From the NCBI GenBank assembly GCA_003009795.1, contig PXPE01000001.1, positions 384,739 to 448,738 of the forward strand: 64,000 bases of DNA, in the 5' to 3' direction. Positions 34,898 to 43,195 of the stretch are shown here, piece after piece. Every line of letters begins with the position of its first letter. The stretch's first letter is position 1. Below the pieces are notes generated by a model that was given only the letters and a program-made list of their open reading frames with translations, did no database searches and was not told the DNA's origin. The position numbers and the translations under genes are program-made. This DNA is from Nanohaloarchaea archaeon SW_7_43_1 (GTDB taxonomy: Archaea; Nanohalarchaeota; Nanosalinia; Nanosalinales; Nanosalinaceae).

Positions 34898-36727
34898 TTA
34901 ATTGAAGAATCCGTCTATTTCTTTCCATGGTGCTTTTGTTGTCTTCATTTTCTTTCCTGGTGGGAAGACTTTTCTATAGTTACTCCAGTCGTACCGTTTG
35001 TCCATGTAGACTATGACTCCTTCATCAGTTTTCGATCGAATGCAGCGACCGGCGGCCTGAATTGCCCGGTTCATCGCGGGGTATGAGTAGCCGTAGTCCC
35101 ATCCTTTTCCAAATAATTGGTCGTAGAAATTGATCAGTTCTTTCGTTTCGAGATCAGGTGTTTTAAGGGGTAAACCCACGACGAATACACCTTTTAGGAC
35201 TTCTCCCGGGTAGTCGACTCCCTCTCCGAAGGATCCGGCGGCGACTCCGAGCAGTACTGAGTCTTTCTCATCTTTTCTTGAGGCGAAGTCATTCAGCATC
35301 TCCTGTTTCTCTTCTTTATCATGAGCTCTATCCTCGACGAATAGCTTTCTCTCAGTTCTCTGCTCCAGCAGTTCTTTGATTTTGTGCATCATGGAGTAGG
35401 AGGGGAAGAATACTCCACAGTTTCCGTTAACAGCCTTGAAGGATTTGCTCAGGTACCAGGCGTATTTCTGGTACATTGAATCGTCTCGTTCCTCGTATTT
35501 GGTCGTTAAAGTAGGAATTATCAGGTCTAGTTCGTTTTCTTTAGGGAAAGGCGAGCTGTAGGCAACGCTTTCAGTATTCTCTTCTTCTAGCCCGGTTAGG
35601 TCGACATACATCTGCTGTGGTGTCAATGTTCCGGACATCAGGATTGAGGAGTGAGACTTGTTTAATGGTTCAGAGGTTGAAATCCGTGGATTGAGGCAGG
35701 AATAGTTAATCATCAGGTATCTGTTTCCGCCTGAACCTCTGGTTCTCTTTATAGTTCTTACAAATCCTTCATCATCGCCGTTCCAGTAGTCCAGGAATTC
35801 TGCTATCTCGGCGCAGTAACTGTGCTCTTGTTCATCTTCTACTTCTTCCGCTGCTTTCTCTAGATTTAGTATGAGGTCTTCGTAGTCTGTGAAGCTTGAG
35901 ATTGATTCTTTCAATGTCTTCTTTTCCAGTTTTTCCTCGTGGCTCTGCTGCCCTAGCTTGTCCCGGGCGATATCATGGATCTTTCTCTGCATTTGCTCCA
36001 GGTTTCTCTCCTCTTTGTAGTAACCGAATGTTTCGGCCTCTGTTTTTGCCTTTTTCAGATTTGGCATTGTAACTGAGCTGGAAAACAGTGATCGGGTTCT
36101 TGATGGTAGGTTATGCGCTTCGTCTACAATAATGATTAGGTCATCAAGCTCCAGACCTGATTTCTCCAGCACGATATCTCTTACCCCTGGATGGAAAACA
36201 TGGAAGTAGTCCGCCACTATAAGATCAGAATCAGAAACCATGTACATAAGTATCTGGTATGGACAGATTTCACTGCATCTTTTCTTAACCTCTTCAGCTG
36301 TTAGAGACTGTCCTCTCAGTTCTGCTATTTTTTTCTTTGCCAGGTCGGTGAGTTCATGTGAGTCGGTAAATGTGTTTTCATGTCTGGGGCAGTCAGGACC
36401 TTCAACTCCTCTTACTCCGGTCTCTCCCTCGCACAAATGTGATTTACCGATAAGATCGACTGAATGAATAGCTGCGTCATGTCTTTTGTTCATCTCCCTG
36501 ACAGTTTCAATCGCTATCTGGTGCTGGGAATGTCTCGGGGTTACAAAGAAAACCTTCTCGTCATTCTCTCTTGCGTATTCCAGAGCTGGCGTAATTGAGG
36601 CCGCGCTTTTTCCCAACCCGGTAGGAGCATGTGCGACCAGGTTCCCACCAGATTCTACAGCTTTGTCTACTTCCTGCATTAGTTCATCCTGTTTCTCCCT
36701 GACTTCAGGGAACGGAAAAAGATCCAT
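34898..36727 (-). CDS. xpd: XPD/Rad3-family Fe-S DNA helicase
   Basis: 609 residues. Walker A HAPTGLGKSAAS, DEAH in IIVDEAHNL, motif VI AIQAAGRCIRS. Four cysteines between motifs I and II (HLCEGE, PDCPRH, RCSEICPY) fit the Fe-S cluster of XPD, which serves as a wedge for strand separation. Ends with KAPWKEIDGFFN. A 5'-3' helicase of repair; here it coexists with the bacterial-type UvrABC. Confidence 0.9.
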   Translation of the reverse strand: MDLFPFPEVREKQDELMQEVDKAVESGGNLVAHAPTGLGKSAASITPALEYARENDEKVFFVTPRHSQHQIAIETVREMNKRHDAAIHSVDLIGKSHLCEGETGVRGVEGPDCPRHENTFTDSHELTDLAKKKIAELRGQSLTAEEVKKRCSEICPYQILMYMVSDSDLIVADYFHVFHPGVRDIVLEKSGLELDDLIIIVDEAHNLPSRTRSLFSSSVTMPNLKKAKTEAETFGYYKEERNLEQMQRKIHDIARDKLGQQSHEEKLEKKTLKESISSFTDYEDLILNLEKAAEEVEDEQEHSYCAEIAEFLDYWNGDDEGFVRTIKRTRGSGGNRYLMINYSCLNPRISTSEPLNKSHSSILMSGTLTPQQMYVDLTGLEEENTESVAYSSPFPKENELDLIIPTLTTKYEERDDSMYQKYAWYLSKSFKAVNGNCGVFFPSYSMMHKIKELLEQRTERKLFVEDRAHDKEEKQEMLNDFASRKDEKDSVLLGVAAGSFGEGVDYPGEVLKGVFVVGLPLKTPDLETKELINFYDQLFGKGWDYGYSYPAMNRAIQAAGRCIRSKTDEGVIVYMDKRYDWSNYRKVFPPGKKMKTTKAPWKEIDGFFN

Positions 36728-36800
36728 ACAACACAGATCGACTAGAACTCATTTAAGCCTAGTCAAAACAGATTAAAAGCTAAATGAGACATCTATATTT

Positions 36801-37763
36801 ATGCCGTATAAAGCAATAGAAGCGGTTGAGAAAGCATTTGATGATACGAAAAAACTGCTTCTACCTTTCGATCTCAGAACATGGAGCAAGCTTGCTCTTA
36901 TAGCGGTTCTAGCCGGAGGAGCAGGTGGCTTTAGTTTCCCAAGTGTGCCCTCCGGAAGCCCAAACTACAGTCCGGAAACAGGACAGTCCGGAACATCTGA
37001 TTTCAGCGGCCTTCAGTCAGATCTAGGTTCTCAAGCCAGTATTAATATGGCTACAGGTGCATTTAGCTCTACCTCTACGAAAGCGGCTGTAACCGGTGCT
37101 GTGGGATTGATTGCCTCTCTAATTCTACTTGTCTTATTCATTAACAGCGTTTTCCAGTTCATATACTATCAGTCTCTGATAGAGAAGAATGTGAGGATTA
37201 TAAAGAACTTCAGAAACAATACGGGTTTAGGATTTAGGCTTTTTCTTTTCCGCTTTGTCTGGTTAGCTGTTTTAATCTCAATTGCAGGCATAGGAGTTGC
37301 AGCAGTAATTTTCCAGCCCGTACTGATACTGGGATTGGTGCTGTTGGCTCTACCTCTCATACTAATTATAGGTGTGATCAATTTATTCGTCAATACCTTT
37401 GTAGTCTTGAGAATGCTTGAATCCGGAGAAAGATTCATTACATCTGCTAAATCGGTTTACACTGATGTAAGATCAGAGTGGAAAGAATTCGTGCTTTTCA
37501 TCTTCATAAACATCCTTCTTGGAATGGCTGTAAGCACAGTTATTGTGATTGGAGCATTGATTACTCTTATAGCACTAGCGATGCCTGTAGGCGTTGTTGG
37601 TATCTTATTTTATATGGTGAACCCGATTCTCATAGCCCCTGTAGCGGTTATAGGAGTTTTGATAGCTATCCTGATGGTTTTGGTCGGTTTAGTTGCACCA
37701 ACCAGCACGTTCATGTATTACTACTCTATAGAGGTCTATCACTTACTGACCTCTGAGAACTAA
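36801..37763 (+). CDS. Multi-pass membrane protein, haloarchaeal DUF7544-like
   Basis: 320 residues. N-terminus YKAIEAVEKAFDDTKKLLLPFDLRTW is cytosolic and resembles the start of an uncharacterised haloarchaeal family; a Ser/Gly/Pro-rich loop and about six hydrophobic segments follow. No enzyme or transporter motif. Divergent from xpd with a ~70-base gap. Confidence 0.6.
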   Translation: MPYKAIEAVEKAFDDTKKLLLPFDLRTWSKLALIAVLAGGAGGFSFPSVPSGSPNYSPETGQSGTSDFSGLQSDLGSQASINMATGAFSSTSTKAAVTGAVGLIASLILLVLFINSVFQFIYYQSLIEKNVRIIKNFRNNTGLGFRLFLFRFVWLAVLISIAGIGVAAVIFQPVLILGLVLLALPLILIIGVINLFVNTFVVLRMLESGERFITSAKSVYTDVRSEWKEFVLFIFINILLGMAVSTVIVIGALITLIALAMPVGVVGILFYMVNPILIAPVAVIGVLIAILMVLVGLVAPTSTFMYYYSIEVYHLLTSEN

Positions 37764-37808
37764 TAAGAAAAGAAGGGGAAAAAGGGAGGGGAGGGAAGTA
37801 TAAAGTAA

Positions 37809-37970
37809 TCAAGGTAATTCGTGTTCCAGTTCAAAATCCTGGTAATTTAGAAGTAAAAGTCTAACTGCTTCGTGAAAGGCATCCGTCTTGTCTTTGAAGA
37901 CTCCTTCTTCAACCATCTTCTCTACTTCATCATTCAGTTGGTCGGATAGTCTTACAGATACAGTCGCCAT
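37809..37970 (-). CDS. Small ribbon-helix-helix DNA-binding protein
   Basis: 53 residues, shorter than typical ORF cut-offs: ATVSVRLSDQLNDEVEKMVE with KDKTDAFHEAVRLLLL is a clean CopG-type ribbon-helix-helix. No toxin gene is near. The promoter just upstream holds a TATA box and a perfect 10-base palindrome, suggesting that it represses its own gene. Confidence 0.75.
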   Translation of the reverse strand: MATVSVRLSDQLNDEVEKMVEEGVFKDKTDAFHEAVRLLLLNYQDFELEHELP

Positions 37971-38000
37971 CCACTTTCTGTACTACATTTATCTCCTACG

Positions 38001-38019
38001 TTTATAAATAAACCGGTTT
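38001..38019 (-). promoter_or_regulatory. TATA box and palindrome before the RHH gene
   Basis: tttataaata (38001-38010) is a good archaeal TATA box 31-40 bases before the start at 37970. Directly upstream, AAACCGGTTT (38010-38019) is a perfect palindrome at the position of the BRE, and so a plausible operator. Confidence 0.45.
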
Positions 38020-38245
38020 TTTGTATTATAGAATTTGAAAATACCTGAATTTGTAATGCGCTCGTATTACCAAGCTAAGTTCTGAACTGAGAACTGTCTT
38101 CCGCCTAGCATTTCGCTCAGGTTTTTTTATCTGATTATAGATTAACTTTTGCAAGTTTTCCGTATCCTGAGAAATTTTCTTAACAGCAAAATTTCAAGCC
38201 GCCTGTTCTAGAAAGATTTTTTACTGTAAACTCTGAAACAAGAAT

Positions 38246-38753
38246 ATGAGCCAAGGAAAAATTAGAAGTTTTGCACCGCTTCTGGGAGTCTTAACCTTCG
38301 TAATGGTTTCAACAGCGATTATATCACTGGTTGGAAACTTTACAGAGCTAACGCAGACTGGCAAGGTTTTCATGGCTATGTTCTTCCTGGCATTTGGATT
38401 CTTGAAAGCCTGTAATCTTGAGGGTTTCAAGGAGGCGTTTAAAAGCTATGATAATGGCTGAAAGAAGTGATTTGTACGCAACATCTTATCCTTTCCTTGA
38501 GCTCGGGCTTGGACTTCTTTATATCCTGCTTCTGTTCAATGGTTCTTTTGAGCTTGAGGTATTCACTCATGTCTCCGCCGTGTTTCTGATGACCGTCGGA
38601 GGTGCAGGTGTCTTGAATGCTATTAGGGAAGGAAGAAATCTGCAGTGTGCATGTCTTGGAAATGTATTCAATGTCCCGATGACAAAAGTTACGCTTGCAG
38701 AGGACCTTGGAATGGCTTTGATGGCTCTGCTGATGCTTTTTTCAGTCCTTTAG
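38246..38753 (+). pseudogene. MauE/DoxX-like membrane protein, split by a frameshift
   Basis: The first frame (38246-38461) gives two membrane helices and ends FKEAFKSYDNG; the second frame resumes with MAERSDLYATSYPFLELGLG and goes on to LQCACLGNVFNVPMTKVTL. Families of MauE/DoxX redox-linked membrane proteins have this as one chain, with the joined text KSYD-MAERSDLYATSYPF. A one-base skip between GAT (38450-38452) and ATG (38454) joins the frames. The CACLG cysteines are intact. It could be a pseudogene, an error, or a frameshifted or two-part protein (the ATG at 38448/38454 allows coupled restart). Confidence 0.7.
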
Positions 38754-38823
38754 AGAGTTCACGCTAACGGTACCCGTTTTTGAAACAAGTTTTTTCTTAA
38801 ATGTTGCATCCAGCTAATTTAGC

Positions 38824-39246
38824 ATGATCGCCGAAACCAAAAATAGGCTTGATCAGGTTGGAGAGTCTAGGGCTAGAAACTTAAACATGTTTTTCTCCAC
38901 TTTAGCAGGTTTAATATACACTTCGGTAGCCTTTAATCTAGACAGTGTAGGTTCAACATACATTTTAGGAGGCATAGTCCTAGCTACGCTATCTGACTGG
39001 AGTACAGTTTATTTTGTTCATAGCGGGGTTCTTGCAGGAACTCTGGATAGAATAATGAACTCTCGTGAAGCAGATATTTTCATGAAGCTGCATCTCTGGC
39101 CCGGTATTGTCGGTTATATCTTTCTAGCCGGTTTTGTTACTTCGGTACTTGTGTCGGCGCAGTTAAATCTGTTATTCTACCTATTCTTGGCAGGTTGGCT
39201 CATCATGTATATTTCAGGCCTCTATCCTTACTCAAAACTTAACTGA
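38824..39246 (+). CDS. Four-helix membrane protein of unknown function
   Basis: 140 residues with four predicted membrane segments; charged, basic N-terminus (AETKNRLDQVGESRARNLN). Weakly like DUF2391-type or vesicle-associated small membrane proteins but I do not recognise it. Follows the split MauE-like gene by 70 bases, same strand. Confidence 0.55.
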   Translation: MIAETKNRLDQVGESRARNLNMFFSTLAGLIYTSVAFNLDSVGSTYILGGIVLATLSDWSTVYFVHSGVLAGTLDRIMNSREADIFMKLHLWPGIVGYIFLAGFVTSVLVSAQLNLLFYLFLAGWLIMYISGLYPYSKLN

Positions 39247-39290
39247 ATAGAATTTAGAGCCAAAAACCTATTTTGCTCGGTATTCCGGGT

Positions 39291-41045
39291 TTATCCCAGT
39301 TTCCAGTGAGGATCTTCCTCGTCTTTTATCTCAATTATCTCCTCAAGCACATCTTCTTCTCCGGCTGTAAGAAAATCTTTCAGCTCTCTCAACTGCTTGT
39401 ATTCTCTTCCATTAATGTTGACTATTAGTGTGTCGCCTTCCTCGAAGTCTCTTCCTACGGTCGCATTCGAAATTGATACTGCGACTTCCTGTCCCTTCTC
39501 TGCTTTATCCAGTGTCTGGTTTTCCGCCTGCACACTTTTGATCTTCCCGATTCTGTCTCCTTTCAGTGTCATTACTGAGCTACCGGCTGTTAGTATTCCA
39601 TCAACTACTTTTACTCCAACTACAGCAGGTTTTGATCGGTTGAAGACGTGATCAGGAATCGACCTGATCTTGGCTGGTCTTGCAATCGAGTTAAGAGCTT
39701 CTTTTTTCTGTTTCTCTTTGAGTTCGTCCTTCCATTCAGTATAGTTTTCGAATATCTCATATATTACCTTGCTCTGGAATATTTTGACTCCTTTATCCAG
39801 GGCCATCTGCCGTGCCTGATCTGTTACCCGAGTGTTGAATACAAATATAGCTCTTTCCTCAGGTTTCTCATTTTCTACTTCTATGATATCGGACTTGGTT
39901 ACGTTTCCGACCTCTGCTTTCTGTACGTCAATGTCTTCGATTTCCCGCATCACTGCCTCAAGTGATCCTAAAGAATCTGCTTTTACCGCTACACCCTGTC
40001 GCTGTGTGTCGAACTCGACTGATTCCAGCTCCTCCTCAACTTCTTCTATCGCAGCGTCGAGTTCATTTTCAGAGGCTGTTCTTATAGGTGCTCCTGAAAC
40101 GACAGCTTCAAGGTCCTTCCCTGCTATCTTTATACCTGAGGCAGGTTCCATTTTTTCCACTCTTTCATATTTTTCGTCAAGCCTTATTTCTTCTAGAGGT
40201 CTTGGACACATTAGAGCTCTAATATCTGTTGTCTTTACGCCGTTCGAGGTTCCATAGACCATTTTATCTTCTTTATCAATTATTCCGTCGTAGTGTATAA
40301 CGTCAGTAGTTGTTCCCAGGCCTTTTTCCTGTGATACTTCGAGTACTGTTCCCTTGCCCATGCCTTCGTTTACTTCGAGATTATCTCCTAGGTATTTCTG
40401 GGCTAATCCTGTTACAACCATCAGTAGTTCAGGAATTCCTTCACCTGTCTTGGCGCTGATTGGCACTATAGCTGCCTTTTTCTGGAAACTTTCGACCCGG
40501 TCGAATCTGTCTGCAGTCACCTCTACTTCCTCGTGTAGATCGCTCATTAGTTCGTATATTTTCTCATCAAGTGCGTTTACGTTTCTCTCGTTCTGCTGCT
40601 TGATGTTTTTGGTGAATAGCTGGTGTTTGGAGTTCCAGCCATGAAGGGTATCGATCTTGTTAAATGCAATTACAAAGGGAGTTCCTGAGTCCTGAAGGAT
40701 TTGTAGTGCTTCCTCTGTCTGTGGCTGAATTCCTTCGGTCACATCTACAACGACTATTGCTATGTCCGAGATTGAGCCTCCGCGTTTTCTGAGGGATGAA
40801 AAAGCTGCGTGACCTGGTGTGTCAATGAAAAGTATTCCAGGTATTGTAAGTTCGGTATCTAGTTGTCCGAGAAGATCTCCGCATACATTCTCAACGGTCT
40901 GTATAGGTACTTCAGTTGCCCCGATCATCTGTGTGATACTTCCTTCCTCGTCTTCGGTTATCTCTGATTCTCTAATCTTGTCAAGAAGTGATGTTTTCCC
41001 AGCGTCTGTATGACCCAGTACCGATAAAATTGGCTGTCGGGGCAT
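39291..41045 (-). CDS. infB: Translation initiation factor aIF5B (IF2 homologue)
   Basis: 584 residues. GTPase motifs LGHTDAGKTSLL, DTPGHAAF and FNKIDTLHGW; the beta-barrel and helix linking to the C-terminal domain follow. It joins subunits and places initiator tRNA. The G1 motif GHTDAGKT is the archaeal/eukaryal form. It follows eL24 in the classic L7Ae-S28e-L24e-(NDK)-IF5B row; nucleoside diphosphate kinase, usually between eL24 and infB, is absent. Confidence 0.95.
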   Translation of the reverse strand: MPRQPILSVLGHTDAGKTSLLDKIRESEITEDEEGSITQMIGATEVPIQTVENVCGDLLGQLDTELTIPGILFIDTPGHAAFSSLRKRGGSISDIAIVVVDVTEGIQPQTEEALQILQDSGTPFVIAFNKIDTLHGWNSKHQLFTKNIKQQNERNVNALDEKIYELMSDLHEEVEVTADRFDRVESFQKKAAIVPISAKTGEGIPELLMVVTGLAQKYLGDNLEVNEGMGKGTVLEVSQEKGLGTTTDVIHYDGIIDKEDKMVYGTSNGVKTTDIRALMCPRPLEEIRLDEKYERVEKMEPASGIKIAGKDLEAVVSGAPIRTASENELDAAIEEVEEELESVEFDTQRQGVAVKADSLGSLEAVMREIEDIDVQKAEVGNVTKSDIIEVENEKPEERAIFVFNTRVTDQARQMALDKGVKIFQSKVIYEIFENYTEWKDELKEKQKKEALNSIARPAKIRSIPDHVFNRSKPAVVGVKVVDGILTAGSSVMTLKGDRIGKIKSVQAENQTLDKAEKGQEVAVSISNATVGRDFEEGDTLIVNINGREYKQLRELKDFLTAGEEDVLEEIIEIKDEEDPHWKLG

Positions 41046-41141
41046 TGTATATCACTAAGTTTATAGAATCCGATTTAATGTTATAAAGAAAACGGTTATT
41101 TATGAAGAGGAGTTAGGAATAGAGAGATAGGCGGACAGGAA

Positions 41142-41297
41142 TTATTTTTGCTTCGATGGATACTCGTGCTGCCGATTATTCTTCCAGTTCTTCTCACACT
41201 TGGAGTTACAGAAGTGAACTTTTTTGCCACTTTGGAGAACCATCAGTTTTCCTTCAGTCTTTTGAAGTTCCTCTCCACAGTATTTACATTCTGCCAT
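41142..41297 (-). CDS. rpl24e: Ribosomal protein eL24
   Basis: 51 residues, not in long-ORF lists. AECKYCGEELQKTEGKL and HFCNSKCEKNWKNNR carry the two CxxC-type zinc sites (C..C and C...C) of L24e. Preceded by GAGGTGA about 10 bases upstream of ATG, a good ribosome binding site. Confidence 0.92.
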   Translation of the reverse strand: MAECKYCGEELQKTEGKLMVLQSGKKVHFCNSKCEKNWKNNRQHEYPSKQK

Positions 41298-41345
41298 CTA
41301 CTCGTTCACCTCATGATCAAGTCTTTGAAAATTTCTCATTTTTGA

Positions 41346-41522
41346 TTATCCCTCCATTTCTGTTTCTTTGATGTGAACCACGTCGTCTTCTCTGATGGGT
41401 CCACGAGTATTTCTTACAAGAATTTTGCCTTCTTCGCTTCCTTCAATTATTCTGCAACGGATTTTTCGGACTCCTCTGTGTCCTTGATCTCCGATCACTT
41501 CAACTACTTTGGCTGCTACCAC
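41346..41522 (-). CDS. rps28e: Ribosomal protein eS28
   Basis: 58 residues, GTG start. AAKVVEVIGDQGHRGVRKIR and KILVRNTRGPIREDDVV and the end HIKETE are the S28e signature. It lies between L7Ae and eL24 as in other archaea. Slightly shorter than most archaeal S28e at the N-terminus. Confidence 0.93.
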   Translation of the reverse strand: MVAAKVVEVIGDQGHRGVRKIRCRIIEGSEEGKILVRNTRGPIREDDVVHIKETEMEG

Positions 41523-41544
41523 GAAATTCTCACTTTTTGAGTTT

Positions 41545-41604
41545 CTAGAATCTGGAACCGCGTAGGGCGGCTCTCAGTTTTGCTTTCAGGTTTTGAAGAA
41601 TCAT
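41545..41604 (-). CDS. Candidate 19-residue basic micro-protein
   Basis: Between L7Ae and S28e an ATG frame (start 41604, stop 41545-41547) encodes 19 residues, MILQNLKAKLRAALRGSRF. It has six basic and no acidic residues, the reverse of this organism's acidic proteome but normal for ribosomal proteins. Spacing is 7 bases after L7Ae and 22 before S28e. It could be a tiny ribosomal protein or just a spacer. Confidence 0.35.
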   Translation of the reverse strand: MILQNLKAKLRAALRGSRF

Positions 41605-41611
41605 GGATTGT

Positions 41612-41986
41612 TCACTCTTCGTCTTTGTCGAGAAGTTCTCTTGCTTTTAGTCTTATGTCGTCTACCTGATCTTCAGCCTGTCCGACTGAAGTAACCGCGA
41701 TTGCAGCGCTCTGTACATTGATGCCTGCTGCCAATCCAAGTTCTTCTTTGTCAGGGACGAATGTGTATGTAATATCTTTTTCTTCCGCCATTGCTGGTAA
41801 ATGCATTACAATTTCTTCAGGTGATACATCTGAAGCAATTACAATCAGGTCTGCTTCATTTCTCTCGATCGCTTTCGTTACTTCGTTGGTACCGATTACG
41901 ACCTTACCTGTGTCGTCTGCTTTTTCGATAGCGTCGTAGGTTTTTTCTGCTAATGAATCTGATGGTTCGAATTTTTGGAATGCCAT
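41612..41986 (-). CDS. rpl7ae: Ribosomal protein L7Ae (eL8)
   Basis: 124 residues. GKVVIGTNEVTKAIERNEADLIVIASDVSPEEI and FVPDKEELGLAAGI are the K-turn binding signature. In archaea L7Ae is a ribosomal protein and also part of box C/D, H/ACA and RNase P particles. First gene of the ribosomal row running towards infB. Confidence 0.96.
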   Translation of the reverse strand: MAFQKFEPSDSLAEKTYDAIEKADDTGKVVIGTNEVTKAIERNEADLIVIASDVSPEEIVMHLPAMAEEKDITYTFVPDKEELGLAAGINVQSAAIAVTSVGQAEDQVDDIRLKARELLDKDEE

Positions 41987-42048
41987 TATTTGTTAACACC
42001 TTTCGCAACCTTGGGTCATCAAGGCTTATGCTCTAGAATAGTTTGAAA

Positions 42049-42058
42049 CTTTTTTATA
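42049..42058 (-). promoter_or_regulatory. TATA-like promoter of the L7Ae gene row
   Basis: On the minus strand CTATAAAAAA lies about 63-72 bases before the L7Ae ATG, preceded by a GC-containing BRE-like stretch. That implies a leader of roughly 40 bases, which contains AAAGGTG near the start codon as a ribosome binding site. L7Ae is known to regulate its own leader through K-turns in some archaea; no clear K-turn was seen here. Confidence 0.4.
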
Positions 42059-42336
42059 GGGACTGCAGTTGTATATGTGAGAGGGTTGGGATGCTTGGCC
42101 TTTACTGTCTTTCCGGATTAATTTGGAGAGTTTATCGGATTTGATTTAATCAAGTTCTTCTTTAAGATCCGGCACTATGAGTATGTCAGTGTTTATAAGT
42201 TTTTGTTTCCATCTGCTTCAATTTCTTTCAAAAGTTGCTATTTTAGGAATCTGATCAGTTTCATTCCTGAATTTTCATATTTCTACTCGCCCAGTTTTTC
42301 CAATTAGCTTTTTCCCGATCCGGATCATTCTTCATG
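42059..42336. other. Gap before the Gln-rich gene's end; only a 24-residue ORF seen
   Basis: No tRNA or known RNA motif. On the minus strand a 24-codon frame (42335 down to 42261) follows the Gln-rich gene with a one-base gap; its product (KNDPDREKANWKNW...) is hydrophilic and unrecognised. The remainder looks AT-rich and unconstrained. Confidence 0.3.
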
Positions 42337-43140
42337 TCATTCCTGCTGGTTGCTGTTCTGCTGGGAAATTATGTTCTTGACACCTGACCTATCTTGTTCG
42401 AGGCTATGGAGTAATTCTTTTGCCTCCTTTTCGGTCGCCCTGTCCTCCTCTATACCTCTTTCCAGCTGATTCACGGTATCCTCTATCTCCCTGGATAGAT
42501 ACCTCATCTCCCGTATCATATTTTTGGCTGATTCAAATTTTTGTCTCCTGATAAATAATGGACCTTTATCGATTTCCGGTACATCTATCTGTTTTGTTTC
42601 CGCAGGTTCAGGTATAGAATCATTAAGTCTTGAGTCCGAGTTAGTATTTGTTGTTGAATTCGGTGATCTGTTCTGGTTCTGTTGAGTCTGTGATTCCTGT
42701 GCTTGCTGTGATGTGTTTTGTCTGCTGCCTCTATTTTGTTGGTTCTGTGGTGGTGAATCAAAGGTTTCTACTTCTTTGGATGGGGTATTCTCTTTATGCT
42801 GTTTTTTGTTTTGCTGCTGGTTCTGTTTTTGTGTAGGAGTGTCCGATTTTTCCTTGTTCTGGAACCTTTCTTCAAAAGATTTTTCGGATGGCTCTGACAC
42901 ATCATCATGTTCGGTCGGGTCCGGGTCTTGAGAGAAGGACTGTGTTTGGTTGATGTTTTGGTTCGGAGAGCCGTCATCGTCTTCTTCAAATCCATGTGGG
43001 AACTCTTCTTCTGGTTCATCAGTTTCTTTTTGCTGGTTCTGTGGAGGCTGCTGATCTGGCGTACTGCTGTTAACCATCTGTTTTATATCCTCCATATTCT
43101 CCTGTAGTTGGTCTTTGTCGTCTCCTCCTATACCGAACAT
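42337..43140 (-). CDS. Gln/Asn-rich disordered protein with a C-terminal helical domain
   Basis: 267 residues. Residues ~25-180 are low-complexity and rich in Gln, Asn, Ser, Asp and Glu (segments such as QQQNKKQHKEN, NNRGS-like QNQQNRGSRQN). The last ~80 residues form a folded helical unit starting PEIDKGPLFIRRQKFESA and containing a coiled coil (REIEDTVNQLERGIEED). Not recognised. The layout, a flexible acidic-polar arm plus a helical domain, suggests a scaffold or an envelope/filament-linked protein. Composition is unlike every neighbour. Confidence 0.65.
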   Translation of the reverse strand: MFGIGGDDKDQLQENMEDIKQMVNSSTPDQQPPQNQQKETDEPEEEFPHGFEEDDDGSPNQNINQTQSFSQDPDPTEHDDVSEPSEKSFEERFQNKEKSDTPTQKQNQQQNKKQHKENTPSKEVETFDSPPQNQQNRGSRQNTSQQAQESQTQQNQNRSPNSTTNTNSDSRLNDSIPEPAETKQIDVPEIDKGPLFIRRQKFESAKNMIREMRYLSREIEDTVNQLERGIEEDRATEKEAKELLHSLEQDRSGVKNIISQQNSNQQE

Positions 43141-43195
43141 AGTGTTACATAAGATTTGGTCTTACCGGGTTTAAATATTCGGGTATTACAGGCTT

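Noticed and set aside
42261-42335. 24-codon ORF after the Gln-rich gene as a real gene
   Set aside because: Too short, no family or composition signal; mentioned only as gap content.
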